Assembly (NCBI GenBank): GCA_021397835.1
Contig: JAJFZO010000168.1
Coordinates: 2,046,001 to 2,110,000 of the forward strand
DNA: 64,000 nt
Direction of reading: 5' to 3'
Source: Moringa oleifera
Taxonomy: Eukaryota > Streptophyta > Magnoliopsida > Brassicales > Moringaceae
Positions 49,640 through 62,700 of this stretch are shown here, in pieces; position 1 is the stretch's first letter; the number at the start of each line of letters is the position of its first letter. Both the position numbers and the translations under genes were made by a program. Under the pieces are notes generated by a model. It did not search any database. It was not told where the DNA came from and worked only from the letters and a program-made list of their open reading frames with translations.

Positions 49640-51470
49640 TTTTTTTAAAGGTTTTTCACTCTTTTAAATTAAAAGATTTATATTAAGAATTTAGGAACCA
49701 GAGAATTAGGATTAGAATATGTAAATATTATTTTAAATATTCAATTTATTCTTTTTATTAAATTTTAATTTTTAAAAAATTCATATAAATTTTTATTTAT
49801 TAAATTTATTTAAATTAAATTAATAAAAATAATTATAAAATTTAATGTTATTTTTATTTTTGAAATGTTTAAACAATTATTTAAATAAATTTTAGATTTT
49901 ATTTTTATTTCATTTTGAAATTTAAATAATTTTTTATTAATAAGTTATTTTTTATGAATTTTTAAATTTTTATAATATAAATTTTTTAAAAACTAATTTT
50001 AATACTTAAAAAATTTTAACATTTTTTACGATAATATCTGAAATATTGATTTACTTTTTAAAAAAATTTAAAATAAAATATTTCCTTATCTTACTAATCA
50101 AACTCTTATATTTAAAAAGTAATAAATAAAATATTAATTCATCAATTTAATTTCAATTAAATATTATTAAAAAATTTAAAAATTAGAAGTATTCAAATTA
50201 AAAATCTTACATGATAAATTTTGATTTAAAATTTTATATAAATGTAAATTAAAAATTTAAGATACAATCATAAAAAGTTTCATAATTTTTAAGTATTATA
50301 TATTTTTTAAAATTTATAATATATGAGATCTTTCAATTTGATCTTTAATTTAAATACTTTTAGTTCTTAAATTTTTTTTATAAAGTTCAATTTTGATCAA
50401 ATTGATAAGTTAAGATACGATTTGTTATTTTTTAAACAAAAAGTTTGATCAGTAACATAAAATAAATATTAAAATTTTATGAGATTTTTATTCAAAAATT
50501 TAAGTTAAAATTCATTATAAAAAGTTTTTAATTTGAATATTTTTAATTTTAAAATTTTTAATAATATAATTTCAGTCAAATTAATAGATTAAAATTTGTT
50601 TAAATGCGTTTTGAAAGTTAAAATTTATTTAAAAATAATAATAATAATATGAAGAAAATTATTTTGTATTTTTATTTTCTAAAAAAGATAAAATTATCTT
50701 AACAAAATGTTCGCAACATTTTTATTGTTGACAAAAATAACTTTACAAGATTAAAATAGGAATATAATCCAAGGAGTCGGATCTATGTTTATTCATTAAA
50801 TTTGTGAGTAAAAGTTGTTATGTTTATAGAATTAAATTAAATCAATATAAACTAATTTTTTAAAATATATTTTCAAATAAAGAATTCAAATGAATGCGTG
50901 TGTGCATCAATTTATTATGAGTCATCTTACAACATCTTTACATTGAATTACTATTTTTGTGTCAATTTGAAATGAGTTCAAACATAAGTCATGATTATTT
51001 TTAATTATTTGTAATATTATGTTAAACACATTTCAAAATCTAATTTAATATCATCCGCTCTTATCATATTGAAATAATTCAATTAAATCCCACGCATCAA
51101 ACTGTATTTTATAATGACAACAATTGATTTAAATATGTTGTTTATAAAATGTATATAATTTAATGTAAATAATTATGCGAGATTATAATTAAATTTAATG
51201 AATTATTTTAAAAATAATTATATTATTATCTGATATACTATTTCAAATATTGCATCTCATATATTTTATTCATATTAAATTACTTTAAAATGAGAGACAT
51301 TTATACTTTTACTCATGAAAATAAAGTCTAATGGAAAAAATAATTATAGAAAAAAAAACTTGGGACAATACAATAGTAAATTTATACTAGATGATTTAGT
51401 TTCAAGGCAAATTCAAATTTCAATTTAGTAGGTAAGTTCTTTAAAGTAATTGAGTACTATTACACAGTCA
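49640..51470. other. AT-rich intergenic DNA
   Basis: After the MEE22 promoter the sequence becomes very AT-rich, with runs of A and T and no coding signal. No clear repeat ends were found. Confidence 0.5.
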
Positions 51471-51839
51471 ATTAGTTTTTATTAGAATTTCTTTTTAACC
51501 CAGTGATCGTCTTTGATAGGGTTTCTATCTTGAGGTTTTAAGGTTTTCTTTTTTCTTTATGGTGTGGGTGAGTTGAAGAAATCTTTAATAGTCGTTTGTA
51601 TAATTATTTTTTTCTCAATCTTTATCTGGTTGTCAATAAATTTTGCACTCGTAATAAATGTATAAGAGTGTGATAGATCCGTGAAATAAACCAACACTTA
51701 CATAAGAGAAAGTGGATATAGCAATATCAAACAATTAGGTATTCGAGACCTTTTGAGACTAGGAAATATTATCTCGTAGGAAACTTTTGCAAAGAAGCAG
51801 TATAACTTAAAAGCAATGAAACTAATGTTTACTAAAGTC

Positions 51840-53434
51840 TAAAAACTTTCTACCACACTAGAAGTGATAGAGGTGGGAGAGAACTTTATGTTTTTCAGTT
51901 TATAAATACAAAAGAAAAGGAAAGAGTTGTATCAGGTGTTGATGGATTTATCGCTTCTGATAGTCTAAAGTTGAAATGATGCCCTTCTTGGTTCAATTTT
52001 GTGGCTTTCTTATATGAATGTTACTATTAACATCATGCTTGGGGAGACAATCGGGATGTGGAGGTCGACACCTCACAAGATCATACAGCTTTTGATAAAT
52101 GGACATGGGTTCAAGTTTTCTTAAACCTTAAGAAATCATTATGTCAATGTAGCCAGCTTGCGTTGGTTTACAAGGGGAATTGATGGTAGTTTTCAAGTAT
52201 AAGAGATTCCTTGACTTCTGTTATGTCTGTGACTTATTAGACCATTTGGAGTAAGATTACCTCTGTGCCATTAATATGAAGGAAAAAGACTAGAGTTTGC
52301 CAAAGGGAATATGAGCACTGCATACAAGTAGAGGGAGCCCACCCTATTTGGAAAAATTATGGACCAAAGGCAACGTTTTAAGTAAACAACAACAAATCCA
52401 CAACATGTAATGGTAATGCATCACTATAAGAGATCCAATACTAAAATCTCAACCCAGGACAACATTGTGGTTAAGGTTGATGAGGACGAGCCATGGGAAC
52501 CAAACTAGTTAAAAACACAATCAAAGGCATAATGCAGCAAAGCTTTGTAATAAAAGATCTGAGGATTCCAATGTTGCAAGGTTTCTCTTAAAGGCACTAA
52601 CATGCATAGGGTTCGTTTTGATTGTAATAACATAGCAGTTGAACATCACATGGCATATTTCATGTAAACAAATCTTTCTTACCTTTACATGCATGTAGAT
52701 TTTCCCCAATCTAGAATGCCTAGTGCTAGGCCTAACAACTCAACTCATTGCTAACAAGAATTGCCTCTATTACCACTACAAAAGGTAACTCATCATTAGT
52801 CAAAGATAACAAAGCTACAACGAAATGAAAAAAGCTAGCCAAGGTCATACACAACCTTAGTTTAGACATTAATTAGACTTCTTTAGAAGGAAGCACAATA
52901 GACATGAAGAAAAGGTTGCTATTGAGATAGTGTTTCTACATCTAAAAAGAATATGCCCCAATAGTCTAAATAGCTCAAATATATCCTTCTCATAATTGGT
53001 AGAGATTAATACTAAACAGCCCACCAGGCATATTATAAGTATGTTGTTTAAAACTATCGAGGGTTAGGAGTCCCTTGGACAACTCAAGAGTTAACCAACT
53101 TAGTTAGACAGTATCAACACTTAATGCTCTTCCTCAGTTCGACAAAGAGAAGAAGTTCAAAAATGGAGTGGATGCGAGTTAAATTAGGATTTAATGGGTG
53201 CTTTACTATAGATTATGAGGGTTAAAGATGAGATTTGGCTCTTCTATTAAAAGAGAAGTTACAAGTGCGATGAAAATCCTTCTTTACTAGTTATATCAAT
53301 GCATAAATTTCGAGTCCCTCTATGGCAGTGCAATGGTGCTTTACTCAATTTGATTACTAATCTTTAACTCTTGCATGAATAGAGTCATTGGACTTTCTTT
53401 AATAGTTATCCTCCCTCACATCATTGTTTTAGTT
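51840..53434 (+). mobile_element. L1-type LINE, 5' part (ORF1 and start of endonuclease)
   Basis: About 51850-52110 translates, with stops, to a DUF4283-like ORF1 domain (EVGENFMFF, QKKRKELYQV, YMNVTINIMLGETIG). The CCHC-like zinc-knuckle region follows at about 52190-52260 (YKRFLDFCYVCDLLDH). At about 53220-53330 LALLLKEKLQVR matches the early part of an apurinic-type endonuclease. The frame then breaks at the left end of the second CACTA-like element and continues at 59.8 kb. All domains carry stops. Confidence 0.6.
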
Positions 53435-53935
53435 TATTATAATAAAAAAATTCAACTTTAGTGATGGAAAAATCCATCGCTAAATTTAAAAAGATATTTA
53501 GCAATAGAAAAAACTTGTAATTAAAATGATTGTCATGAAATAAATTAGCAATGGATTTTATTAATAGTTAAATTTAGTAACCAATTTTATTTGTCATGAA
53601 AAAGCTTATAATAGTGATGGATTTGAAAACTTTAGCAATCGATTAACAATTGAATTAAATCTATCATTAAATTTTAATGACTGATTGAAACATATCGCTA
53701 AAATTGAAAAGTTAGCAACAGATTTTAATCTATTTCTAAATTGGTATAATTAAAAAAATAAAATTTATTTTTATACTATATCTTAAACCTATACAAAGCA
53801 AATTGAAATTATATATGATCCATAAAAAAATAATAAATACAACTTTTTATTTACATCTCATCAAACACAATATCCATATATAAAAATAAATTTAACCATT
53901 AAAAGAACTATTAAGCAGTGCTGGAGGAGCACTTC

Positions 53936-54960
53936 TTAAAGCAAAGCCTTAATCCTATGGATGTGCTCATTTATATCAACATCTCTCTGTAAGCGCTCTT
54001 GCAACTTAATCTCAAAACGTAGGTGATCATACTTTCTTGCCCTACACTCCTCCAAATTCTCCTCTAAAGTCCTGTGTCCCTCCATACGCCCCATTAAAGA
54101 TCTGTGCTCTTCCTCCATAGATTTATGTTCTAGTTCTATTCGCTCTTTTATAGCTCTCATTTAAAAGCATATATCCTGTATAACTATGTCATCAATAGAG
54201 AGTCCATTGCTAAACACACCACTTAAATACCATGATCGGGCTTAAGATTCAAGCCCGTACACTTGAGACTTTTTCTCTTAACCTACTGCTTCATAGTAGA
54301 ACTTAGTGTAATTTATTACTTCAAAAATATTAGAAGATCCTCCATTTGGCTAGGATGCCAAGACAAACAACTCTTCGAAGTGTTCTTATAATAAAAACAT
54401 TTTTTAAACTTATTCATTAACTAAAATAATAATGTCAAAAATGACATAATTATTGTTATTTATTTAATGCTAAGAAAAAAAAACTTACAGTTACTTTTTT
54501 AGCATGCTCATCTATGAACTCATCAAAGTTGAACATTTTAATGTGAGTCTGCTTGAAAATCAAGCTCTATAGTAATTGGTTCACGATCCCACTGTTGTGC
54601 CAATAAAAAAAAAGAACTTAGTTAATACATAATCATATCATTTTCATTTATGTTTGCATAAAAGAATTTAAACATCTACACACTAAGCGTCGACAATAGT
54701 TCTGTAGCTAACATGAATCGATACTATGTCGAAAAGGATCTGATCCACATCTGTCTATCTTACTACGTTGATTATGGAACATGATCATGCATTTCTATTT
54801 ATACTTTGATTGGTTCCATTCAATCTATCACCGCTTCATACAGTATTTAGGATAAATTGAGACTCATTTTTTTATCTTGTGGCAACAAGTATACATCAAA
54901 TCAGCATATCAATCCGCAGCTCTAGCCTCCCATGCCACCTTCACCACACAATCTAATACC
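53936..54960 (-). pseudogene. Decayed CACTA transposase (plant Transposase_24-like)
   Basis: On the minus strand in order: VKVAWEARAAD, YADLMYTCCHKIKK and WIEWNQSKYK (about 54960-54800), NQRSKIDRCGSDPFRHS (about 54770), FDEFIDEHAKKVT (about 54540-54490), then an uninterrupted 74-residue coiled coil (54160-53936) rich in EEHRSLM and RIELEHKS-like heptads. This order (Trp-rich helical part, NR-S-HxGS-like motif, F-TH-KK-like motif, coiled coil) is that of plant En/Spm-like Transposase_24 proteins. It has stops and no full frame. Confidence 0.5.
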
Positions 54961-56473
54961 TCATCCCATATGAAATGTGTTTATAATAAAATAGATGATT
55001 AGTAAGTATGATAAATGTAACATAATTTTTTTCTGTTAAATAATTACACGTACTTTGAATTCTTCATAGTAAAAATTTGATTTTTCAAGAATTCACCTTT
55101 CACATGTACCTACATGGGTTAACCCTCTCTTGGAAGATCTTATAAATATTCGCAACATTAATGCAAAAGGCTGTCAAATAAGAGAATAAACAAAGTTATA
55201 AAAAATATTTAAAAAATCTATAAAGATATTGATACAAGTACTTAAAATATTAATTATGAATACTTATTTATAATTATTTATGCAAATATACAGTCTATTT
55301 GTATTCTACAACTCCTTAAGCTGAACATCCTAATAGTACCAAAGCCAAAAGAACTTGAAGTAAAGTTGGTAAGCCCATCTAATGACATTGATGCTCTATA
55401 TGGAAAGATCGGACCAACTACATTTATTACAATTGTTTGGTATGTATTAGCATAGTCATACAAAATGATCGATCTTTTCCCAACATAATATTTAGTTTTC
55501 CTATAATTAGAATTCTCATCATTTTTATAATTATCCAAATAATATTTTAATCACATCAATTGTTTCATAATGATGGTTTTGACATTTTCTACGATTACAT
55601 GGATACTTTATCTTAGTTTCGTCCAACAACATCGATTGTCTACAAGTAAACTGATAAACTATTCCATTTCATCCAAAAAATTTTAATTTAGAAATCCATT
55701 TATAAGCTTGGATTACATTCACTGGTGATCTAATTTACTTGTTTTTATGTTTTTTAATTAAATCAAAAACAGTTTCTAATAAATTACCTCTCAAAATTTT
55801 AACTTAACAACTTATTATCCAAATTTCAAGCAAACATCCAAAAACATAACTAATTTAATCATAACTTAAATTACAATGTAAAATCATTATCAAACAATTT
55901 CGAGAATACATCAAATGTACATGATTTATAGTATGACTTATTTAACATTTTATGGATGTTACACAAACTCCAAATGTAAGTGGTCTTATACTATCTAGAA
56001 ATATATACTTATATGAAGCATAATATCATAAGTCATTGTTCATTTCAGCTTATAAAAATTTTGGTAGCATATCCCCAGAGTTCTCCAAGTACATCACATG
56101 TATAGATATAAGTTTATGTTTTTCATTAAAACATGACTCATATCCATCAGTATGTATCTAAAAAATAATAGAGATATTGCATAAAATATATATCAAATAA
56201 ATTAAATAATAATCTACACATGTCATGTGACATACATAAATGTCACATTTATAAACTGTCTAATCTAGACAATTCAATAATTATCATCAAATAAGTTGTT
56301 ATGATGCACTTGCAAATACGTAAACGATAGTAAATATTCACTAACAATTTTTGAACCATATATTTAAAAGATAAGCCTTGAGGCTAACCTTACTAATAAT
56401 AATACTTAATAATGATCACATAATTGATTAATTTTCTAAATATAATTATAATTAATATCTACTTTTGTCTATA

Positions 56474-57541
56474 TCAAGCTCAACAATGGGTTAGGCTGGC
56501 TCGACTCGACCCAAAAATTTGTGACCCAAGCTGGACCTACTCATTACCCGACGGGCCTTATAAATTAATGGATCGGGTTGAGCCTGTCCATTTTTAAAAA
56601 AGTGGCCCATGACCTACCTACGAGCTTAATTTGTTCGTTTTATATAAGATATTTTTGAGCCTTAAACAAATTTTATGTTGGTTATTTTCGGGTCTTAAAT
56701 GAATTTTATTTAGGCTTTATGTAGATTTTATATATCTATGTAGGTTTAATAAGGATATTGCATGAGTCTTAGATGAATTTTAAATAGATAATACAAAGAA
56801 AATTATTTTTACATAATATTAAATAAATAATTATATTTAATTAAATAAATATATTTAAGAAATTGATGCATTACTATAAGTACATTTCAATTAAGTTGAC
56901 ATCTACTCATTTTTCAATCATATACATTTCTCAATTTTATTATCCAAATAAGTACATCTTTAAACTAAAAAAATTATATAAACTTATATCTATTATATAA
57001 TTTTCAATCATTAAAAAAAATAGTATCATTAAACTCAGCTCAACATATGTTGATATTTGCTAACTATTTTATCATTTCTTTGAATATTGCTTTATTTTGC
57101 ATTCTTTTATTCACCAAATTCAAATCTCTTAAATATATAAGTGCTTCAATTGTAAAAGGTGTCAAACTCATTTTTATGTTTGACAAATAATGATTATAAA
57201 TTAACTTAATTATACTTACGAAAATAAAACTTACTAATGATTTAATTAGGTAGGCCTAAATATGAGATTTATTGACCATAATGTACTGATCCAAATATAA
57301 CTAATTTATTGAAGTTAATGAACTAGCTTAAATATAACCTGATTGTCGCCTAATGATTAACTTTAACGGGTCAACCCATTGAGCAACTAGTTTCAAAATT
57401 TCAAGCCCATGACCTAATCCATTTAACCAAATAAATGGTCTTAACTTGACCTTATTACTAAATGGGTTAGGCTAAAGCCGGTCAGACCGCACCATAAACG
57501 GGCCAACCCATGTACCATGGGCCAAATAATTGAGTTTGACA
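56474..57541. mobile_element. Possible hAT-like insertion in the CACTA element
   Basis: The ends TCAAGCTCAACAATGGG and, from the right, TGTCAAACTCAATTATTTGG are partly inverted, and both sides carry TCTATA (56468-56473 and 57542-57547). The terminal 120 bp on each side are GC-richer and hold GGGTTAGGC, GGGTTGAGCC and GGCCCATG-like blocks often seen in plant hAT relatives, while the middle is AT-rich. No transposase is present. The duplication length (6 bp, or 4 if the ends start two bases earlier) is shorter than the 8 bp usual for hAT. Confidence 0.35.
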
Positions 57542-57547
57542 TCTATA

Positions 57548-58930
57548 CTAACAATCAACATTTATTAATTTACTTTTATAAAAATTTAATTCATTTATTT
57601 TTTTCAATTCAAGATCTAATTAAAATTATTAATCTAAATGATCTAACTATTCAAACCATATTAATATTCTCATTTACAATTAGTCTTAAGTTGTAACATA
57701 AAATTAATTTGCTAAGATTCAATTACAACGAAAAATTTTAATTATATATATTAACAATAGTTAACAATTAAAAATAAATTATAATAAAAATCATCTAATT
57801 ATGAAATTTATAATAAAAATGATATTTAATTAATTCACTTATATTCAAATCATTTGTCTCAAATTAACATATAATTAAACCATTAAAACATTTAATTAAC
57901 ATATAAGAATAATTAACATTAAATATTCAAATCTAATTATAATTAACATATAATTATATCTACACTAACAATTAACATCTCATTTACTTAACTTTTATAA
58001 AAATTAATTAAATTATTTATCTCAAATTGCAATCTAATTAAACTATTACTCTAACTAATTTAACATAAATGTAATTTATTAACATTTAGTTACAACTACA
58101 ATATTTAATTAACATACTAATAATACTTAATAATTAAAGATTAAAAGCTAAAAACTAATTACAAGTAACATATAATTACAACTACACTAATAATTAACAT
58201 CTAACTAATACTTTAATTTTTATAAATATCTAATTATATTATTTATCTTAAATTATAATCTAATTAAACTATTAATTTAACTAATTTAACATAAACTTAA
58301 TTTATTAACATCTAATTAAAACCATAACATTTAATCAATGTATTAACAATAATTAACAATTAAAAATTAAAAACTAAAAACTAATTATAACTAACATATA
58401 ATTATATCAACACTAACAATTAATATTTAACTAATTTAATTTTTATAAATAATTCATTAAATTATTTATCTCAAACTATAAGCTAATTAAATTATTAATC
58501 TAACTAATTTAACATAAACTTAATTTATTAATACTAATTAAAACTATAACATTTAATTAATATACTAATAATAAGTAACAATTAAAAATTAAAAATTAAA
58601 AACTAAAAACTAATTACAACTAACATATACTTACATCCACACTAACAATTAATATCTAACTAATTTAATTTTTATAAAAATTTATTAAATTATTTATCTT
58701 AAATTACAATTTAATTAAATTATTAATCTAACTAATGTGACGTAAACTTATTTTATTAACATCTAATTGCAACTACCACAAACGCACTAACAATAATTAA
58801 TAATAAAAATTAAAAACTAATTACAACCAACATATAATTACATCTATATTAACAACTAATTAATAATATTCATATATACTAATAATTAATTAATTAACAA
58901 TTAACAAAAAAATAATTAGAAATTAACCCA
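57548..58930. repeat. AT-rich tandem array, period about 225 bp
   Basis: The phrase ACTAACAATTAACATCT (with variants) recurs near 57962, 58187, 58412, 58640 and 58848, and TAACATAAACTTAATTTATTAAC recurs near 58061, 58287, 58510 and 58738. That gives four to five imperfect units of about 223-228 bp. A more diverged region from 57548 may hold older units. Confidence 0.7.
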
Positions 58931-59726
58931 AAAAACTCACTACTATATGACGCTCGATTGCCAATAAGAAGTGGTTAATGGTGGTGTGATGATGCACAAT
59001 GATATGAATACCTTAGATATACAACCAATACCTAAGTACTTAAAGAGAAGGAAAGGAGATCGAGGGAAAATAGATGATTTTCAACATTTCTAGTTGTGCC
59101 AACAATATTTTTCATAAAAAAGATAAAAGGATGACAGGAAGCTATCGACCAATGAAAGACAAAGACTTGCAAAGAGAAAGGTAAGAGAATGACACTCGCC
59201 GACAGAAAAATAAAACTAGGGCAATATCCTAATTTTATAAAACACTAACAATCGCCACTGATAATGGTCGTTAAGCCTTGGGTGAAAACCTAAGGCTAGT
59301 CAAGCCATCTAGGTTGTGGTTGCCAGCCACCCTTGACGTTCCCACAGTCTTGGATACAACCACTTCTAATGATCGTCATGAGCAGTGATCGTTGATTGGT
59401 AGCAACAGCTCAATAGTGGTTGCTACACTTCTACCCTTAGCGACTGTCACCTTAATCAGTTGCTAAATTTATTAATTTTTTCTAACTTTAGCAATTAAAT
59501 TTTATTTTTTTGTTAAATTATCTAAAATAATATAAATAAATTAAAAATAAATTTAACAACTAAATTTTTATCTATCATTAAATTCTATCGCTAGTCTTTC
59601 ACTAATTAGTCGTTAAGTAAAAATTTTAGTTTATAATAATTTTGTCACTAATCTATTATTATCTAATGAGTGATTATGTATATTGTTAATTTTTATGGTT
59701 ATTTTGAGATTTTTTTTATAGTAGTT

Positions 59727-62700
59727 ATGTGTAAGAGATTTTTAAAAAATCAAGGATTCTAATACAAATTGGGTGATAGCCCTCGACCTTAATCTCAAAT
59801 GGCAAACTTTGTTATTGTTATATCAATTGTAGTTTTCTAGACATCCTTTACTCAAGAGCAAGGGGCTCGACGGGTGATAAAAAGGCTTAATCAAAGATTA
59901 GTAAATATAAAGTGGCTGAATCTTTTTCCTAAGGACCATGAGTACCATCTACCACTCTCTTCATTCGACCATCTTTTCTTATTATTTTACCCTACCTCGT
60001 CTTCTTTCACCAAAAAGCATAGCAGCTTCAGATTTAAAAACATGTGAGTTTTTTATCAAGATTGTAAGCAAGCGATATCGAACAACTGGGGGCCAACATA
60101 GGTATCATCTCTTCTAAGTTATTGCAGAGAGTTCAAAAATGTAGGCAAGCTCTCAAAGGATGGAACAAATCTATATTTGGGAGTGTCTCTCAACAGACAT
60201 AATATGGTAAGGAAAAGCTAAGTCAATATCTACAATAAAACAGGGAGGCAGATCGGGTGAAGGTGAAAAGATGTTAAAGGATCTTAAATGAGTTATTTCA
60301 TAAAGAAGAACTGATGTGGCGGCAAAGAGCCAAAACTCTATGGCTCAAGGAAAATGATCATAATACCAAACATTTTAACTTTATAGCTTCATTGAGGAAA
60401 AGGGTGAATAAGATAACCCATACATAGGACAAGTGTGAAGACTAAGTGTAAGCAAAAGTTGGGATCAATAAAGTTTTCTTAGAATGTTTTTCAAACATAT
60501 TCTAATCTTTTAATTCCTCGGCATAGACAAGGTTTGCTAAGTCATATAGAGAAGAGTGCTAGATAACATGCAGGCCTTGCTTGAATGAAGAGATACTAAT
60601 TCAAAAGTCTTTATTGGTTTTCCAACAAATGAATCCTAATAAAGCTTTTGGTCCAAAATGCTTCAATGATCATCTTTTAGGAGTTACTGGAATGTTGTAG
60701 GTGCAAACATATTTAGCATGGTCTTAAGGTTTTTCAAAGGAAGGTACATCTTTATCTGAGATAAATCAAACTAACATAATCCTCATTCCAAAAATCAAAG
60801 ATCTAGTCTGGTTGAAAGATTTTCGACTATAAGCCTCTGCGATGTTATGTATAAGATCATCCCAAAAGTTTTGGCAAACTGATTAAAAGAGGTGCTCTGT
60901 TATAATCAATAAAAATCAATTTGTCTTTATAAAGGTTCAAATGATCTTTGACAACCCCTTGTGGCCTATGAGACTATAAACTCCATGAAGATAAGAAAGA
61001 AAGATGTTCGTGGGTTTCTTGCCCTAAAACTAAATATGAGTAAGGCATATGACCCACCCCATTGAATGAGTTTTCTTAAAGGTTATTATGAGACAGATTG
61101 GTGGTTTCTGGAATAAGTGGATTAGCACTAACATGAGATATGTTATTTAGGTCTACCACTTAATAGTGCTAAATAGACAATAATATGGTAAGGTAATTCC
61201 CTCATGAGGATTAGGACAAACTGATCCTCTATCCCCATATACATTCCTCTTATGCATGAGGGTTTCACCTCATTACTATCCCAAGTGACGACTAAAGGCA
61301 TATGATATTCTATTTAGCTTAAATGTGAGAAGAAAAGATCAAAAAATTTTAAAACAGCAATCAGATGTCAATAAACCCCTGTCATAAGATTTATACTTCG
61401 GTTTTCCATTGATTATGGGACAAAACAAGAAGAGAGCTTTTAACCATATCAAAGAACAGCTTAGAACCAAGCTTCTAACATGGAATAATAGATTCTTTTC
61501 CCAAGCTGGATGAGGAGTTCTTCTCAAAACAATTGCCCAAGCAATCTCGATGTATATAATGAGGTGTTTTTTGCTCTTTAAAACCTTTTATCATGAAATA
61601 AACATGTTAGCATTAAGATTCTAGTAGGGAGTTAAAGGGTTCATCAATGACAGGGCACTAGAAAACTTAGGATTCACTTTGCCTATTAAACTTGGATCGA
61701 ATATTAAGCTTTTAGAATCTGGAAGCTTTTAACATGCCCTTTCTCACCAAGGAGTGGAGGTAAAGGATTCACTTTGTTTTCAATGCCAAGTACTTTTCGA
61801 CGACCAACTCTCACACAGTTAATAAGCACATGCATGGCTCTTTATGTGGAATAGCTTTCTTAAGGGTAGATATGTTATTGACATGGGCTCCAAATGACGG
61901 GTTGGAGAGGTTAGAAAATTGATGTCGAGAAGAATGGATCTTTGGAAATACTGGATTTTGAGCAACGAGAATGATGAGCATACATCCTATATCGTTGTCG
62001 ATCTCTAAACTTATTGATCCACTCTCTAGGTAATGATTAGAACTGATAATTTGGAAGCTCTTCCCATCGGACAACTGGGAGGTCATCGTAGGCATTCCAT
62101 TAAGCATTGACCCATTTCAACTGACCCATTTCAAATAAGCTTATATATATATGGGCAAAGAGCCATGAGAATAAATTTACTGTCAATTCAAAAGTATTAT
62201 GTTGCACAAAGTCTACTGGAAAAGTGTTGCAAATTGTATCAGCTAAAATAAATAATAAATATGAAAGATATTACCAAAATTTCAATAGGTTGAGTCGCGG
62301 ACTAAGTCGCCTTCTTTAAGATGTTTCGCGGCTCTGCCCTTAATGTGCAGCAGTCTATAGCTCCATCGTCCCCAAGATAAAACAACCCAAAAATCTTTGT
62401 CTCAGATCTCCTATGCACAGTAAGAATTCGATAATATTATACCTCCTTTAAATTTACTCAGAATTCGAATAGAATAAACAAATTAGGATTTTATTTTTTT
62501 CAAAAAAAAGATAAAATCTTAAAATTAAAAAAGAATAAAATACTAAAATTAGGGAAAAGTAAAACCCTAAAATTATTTGGGAGAGTGTAAGGAGTGGTAT
62601 TTATAGTGGAGACCAGTGAGGTTTTCACGGGAGAGCAGTAATGCATGCAGGCTATGAGTACGTTAGGAAATAAGGTGGGGTAAGAAATCAGCAACTAAAG

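Larger units (their letters stand above)
53435..59726 (-). mobile_element. CACTA-like transposon of about 6.3 kb inserted in the LINE
   Basis: The left end reads TATTATAATAAAAAAATTC and the right end, reverse complemented, AACTACTATAAAAAAAATC, both close to CACTACTATAAAA with C-to-T type changes. Subterminal DNA carries many short repeats (TTAGTGATGG and CCATCGCTAAATT at the left; AATTAAATTTTATT and CTATCGCTAGTC at the right), as in CACTA elements. A decayed plant CACTA transposase lies inside on the minus strand. The exact ends are uncertain: TTA occurs at both borders (53434-53436 and 59725-59727), but this only works if the ends are trimmed by two bases. The LINE endonuclease is split at this place, which independently supports an insertion. 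Confidence 0.65.
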
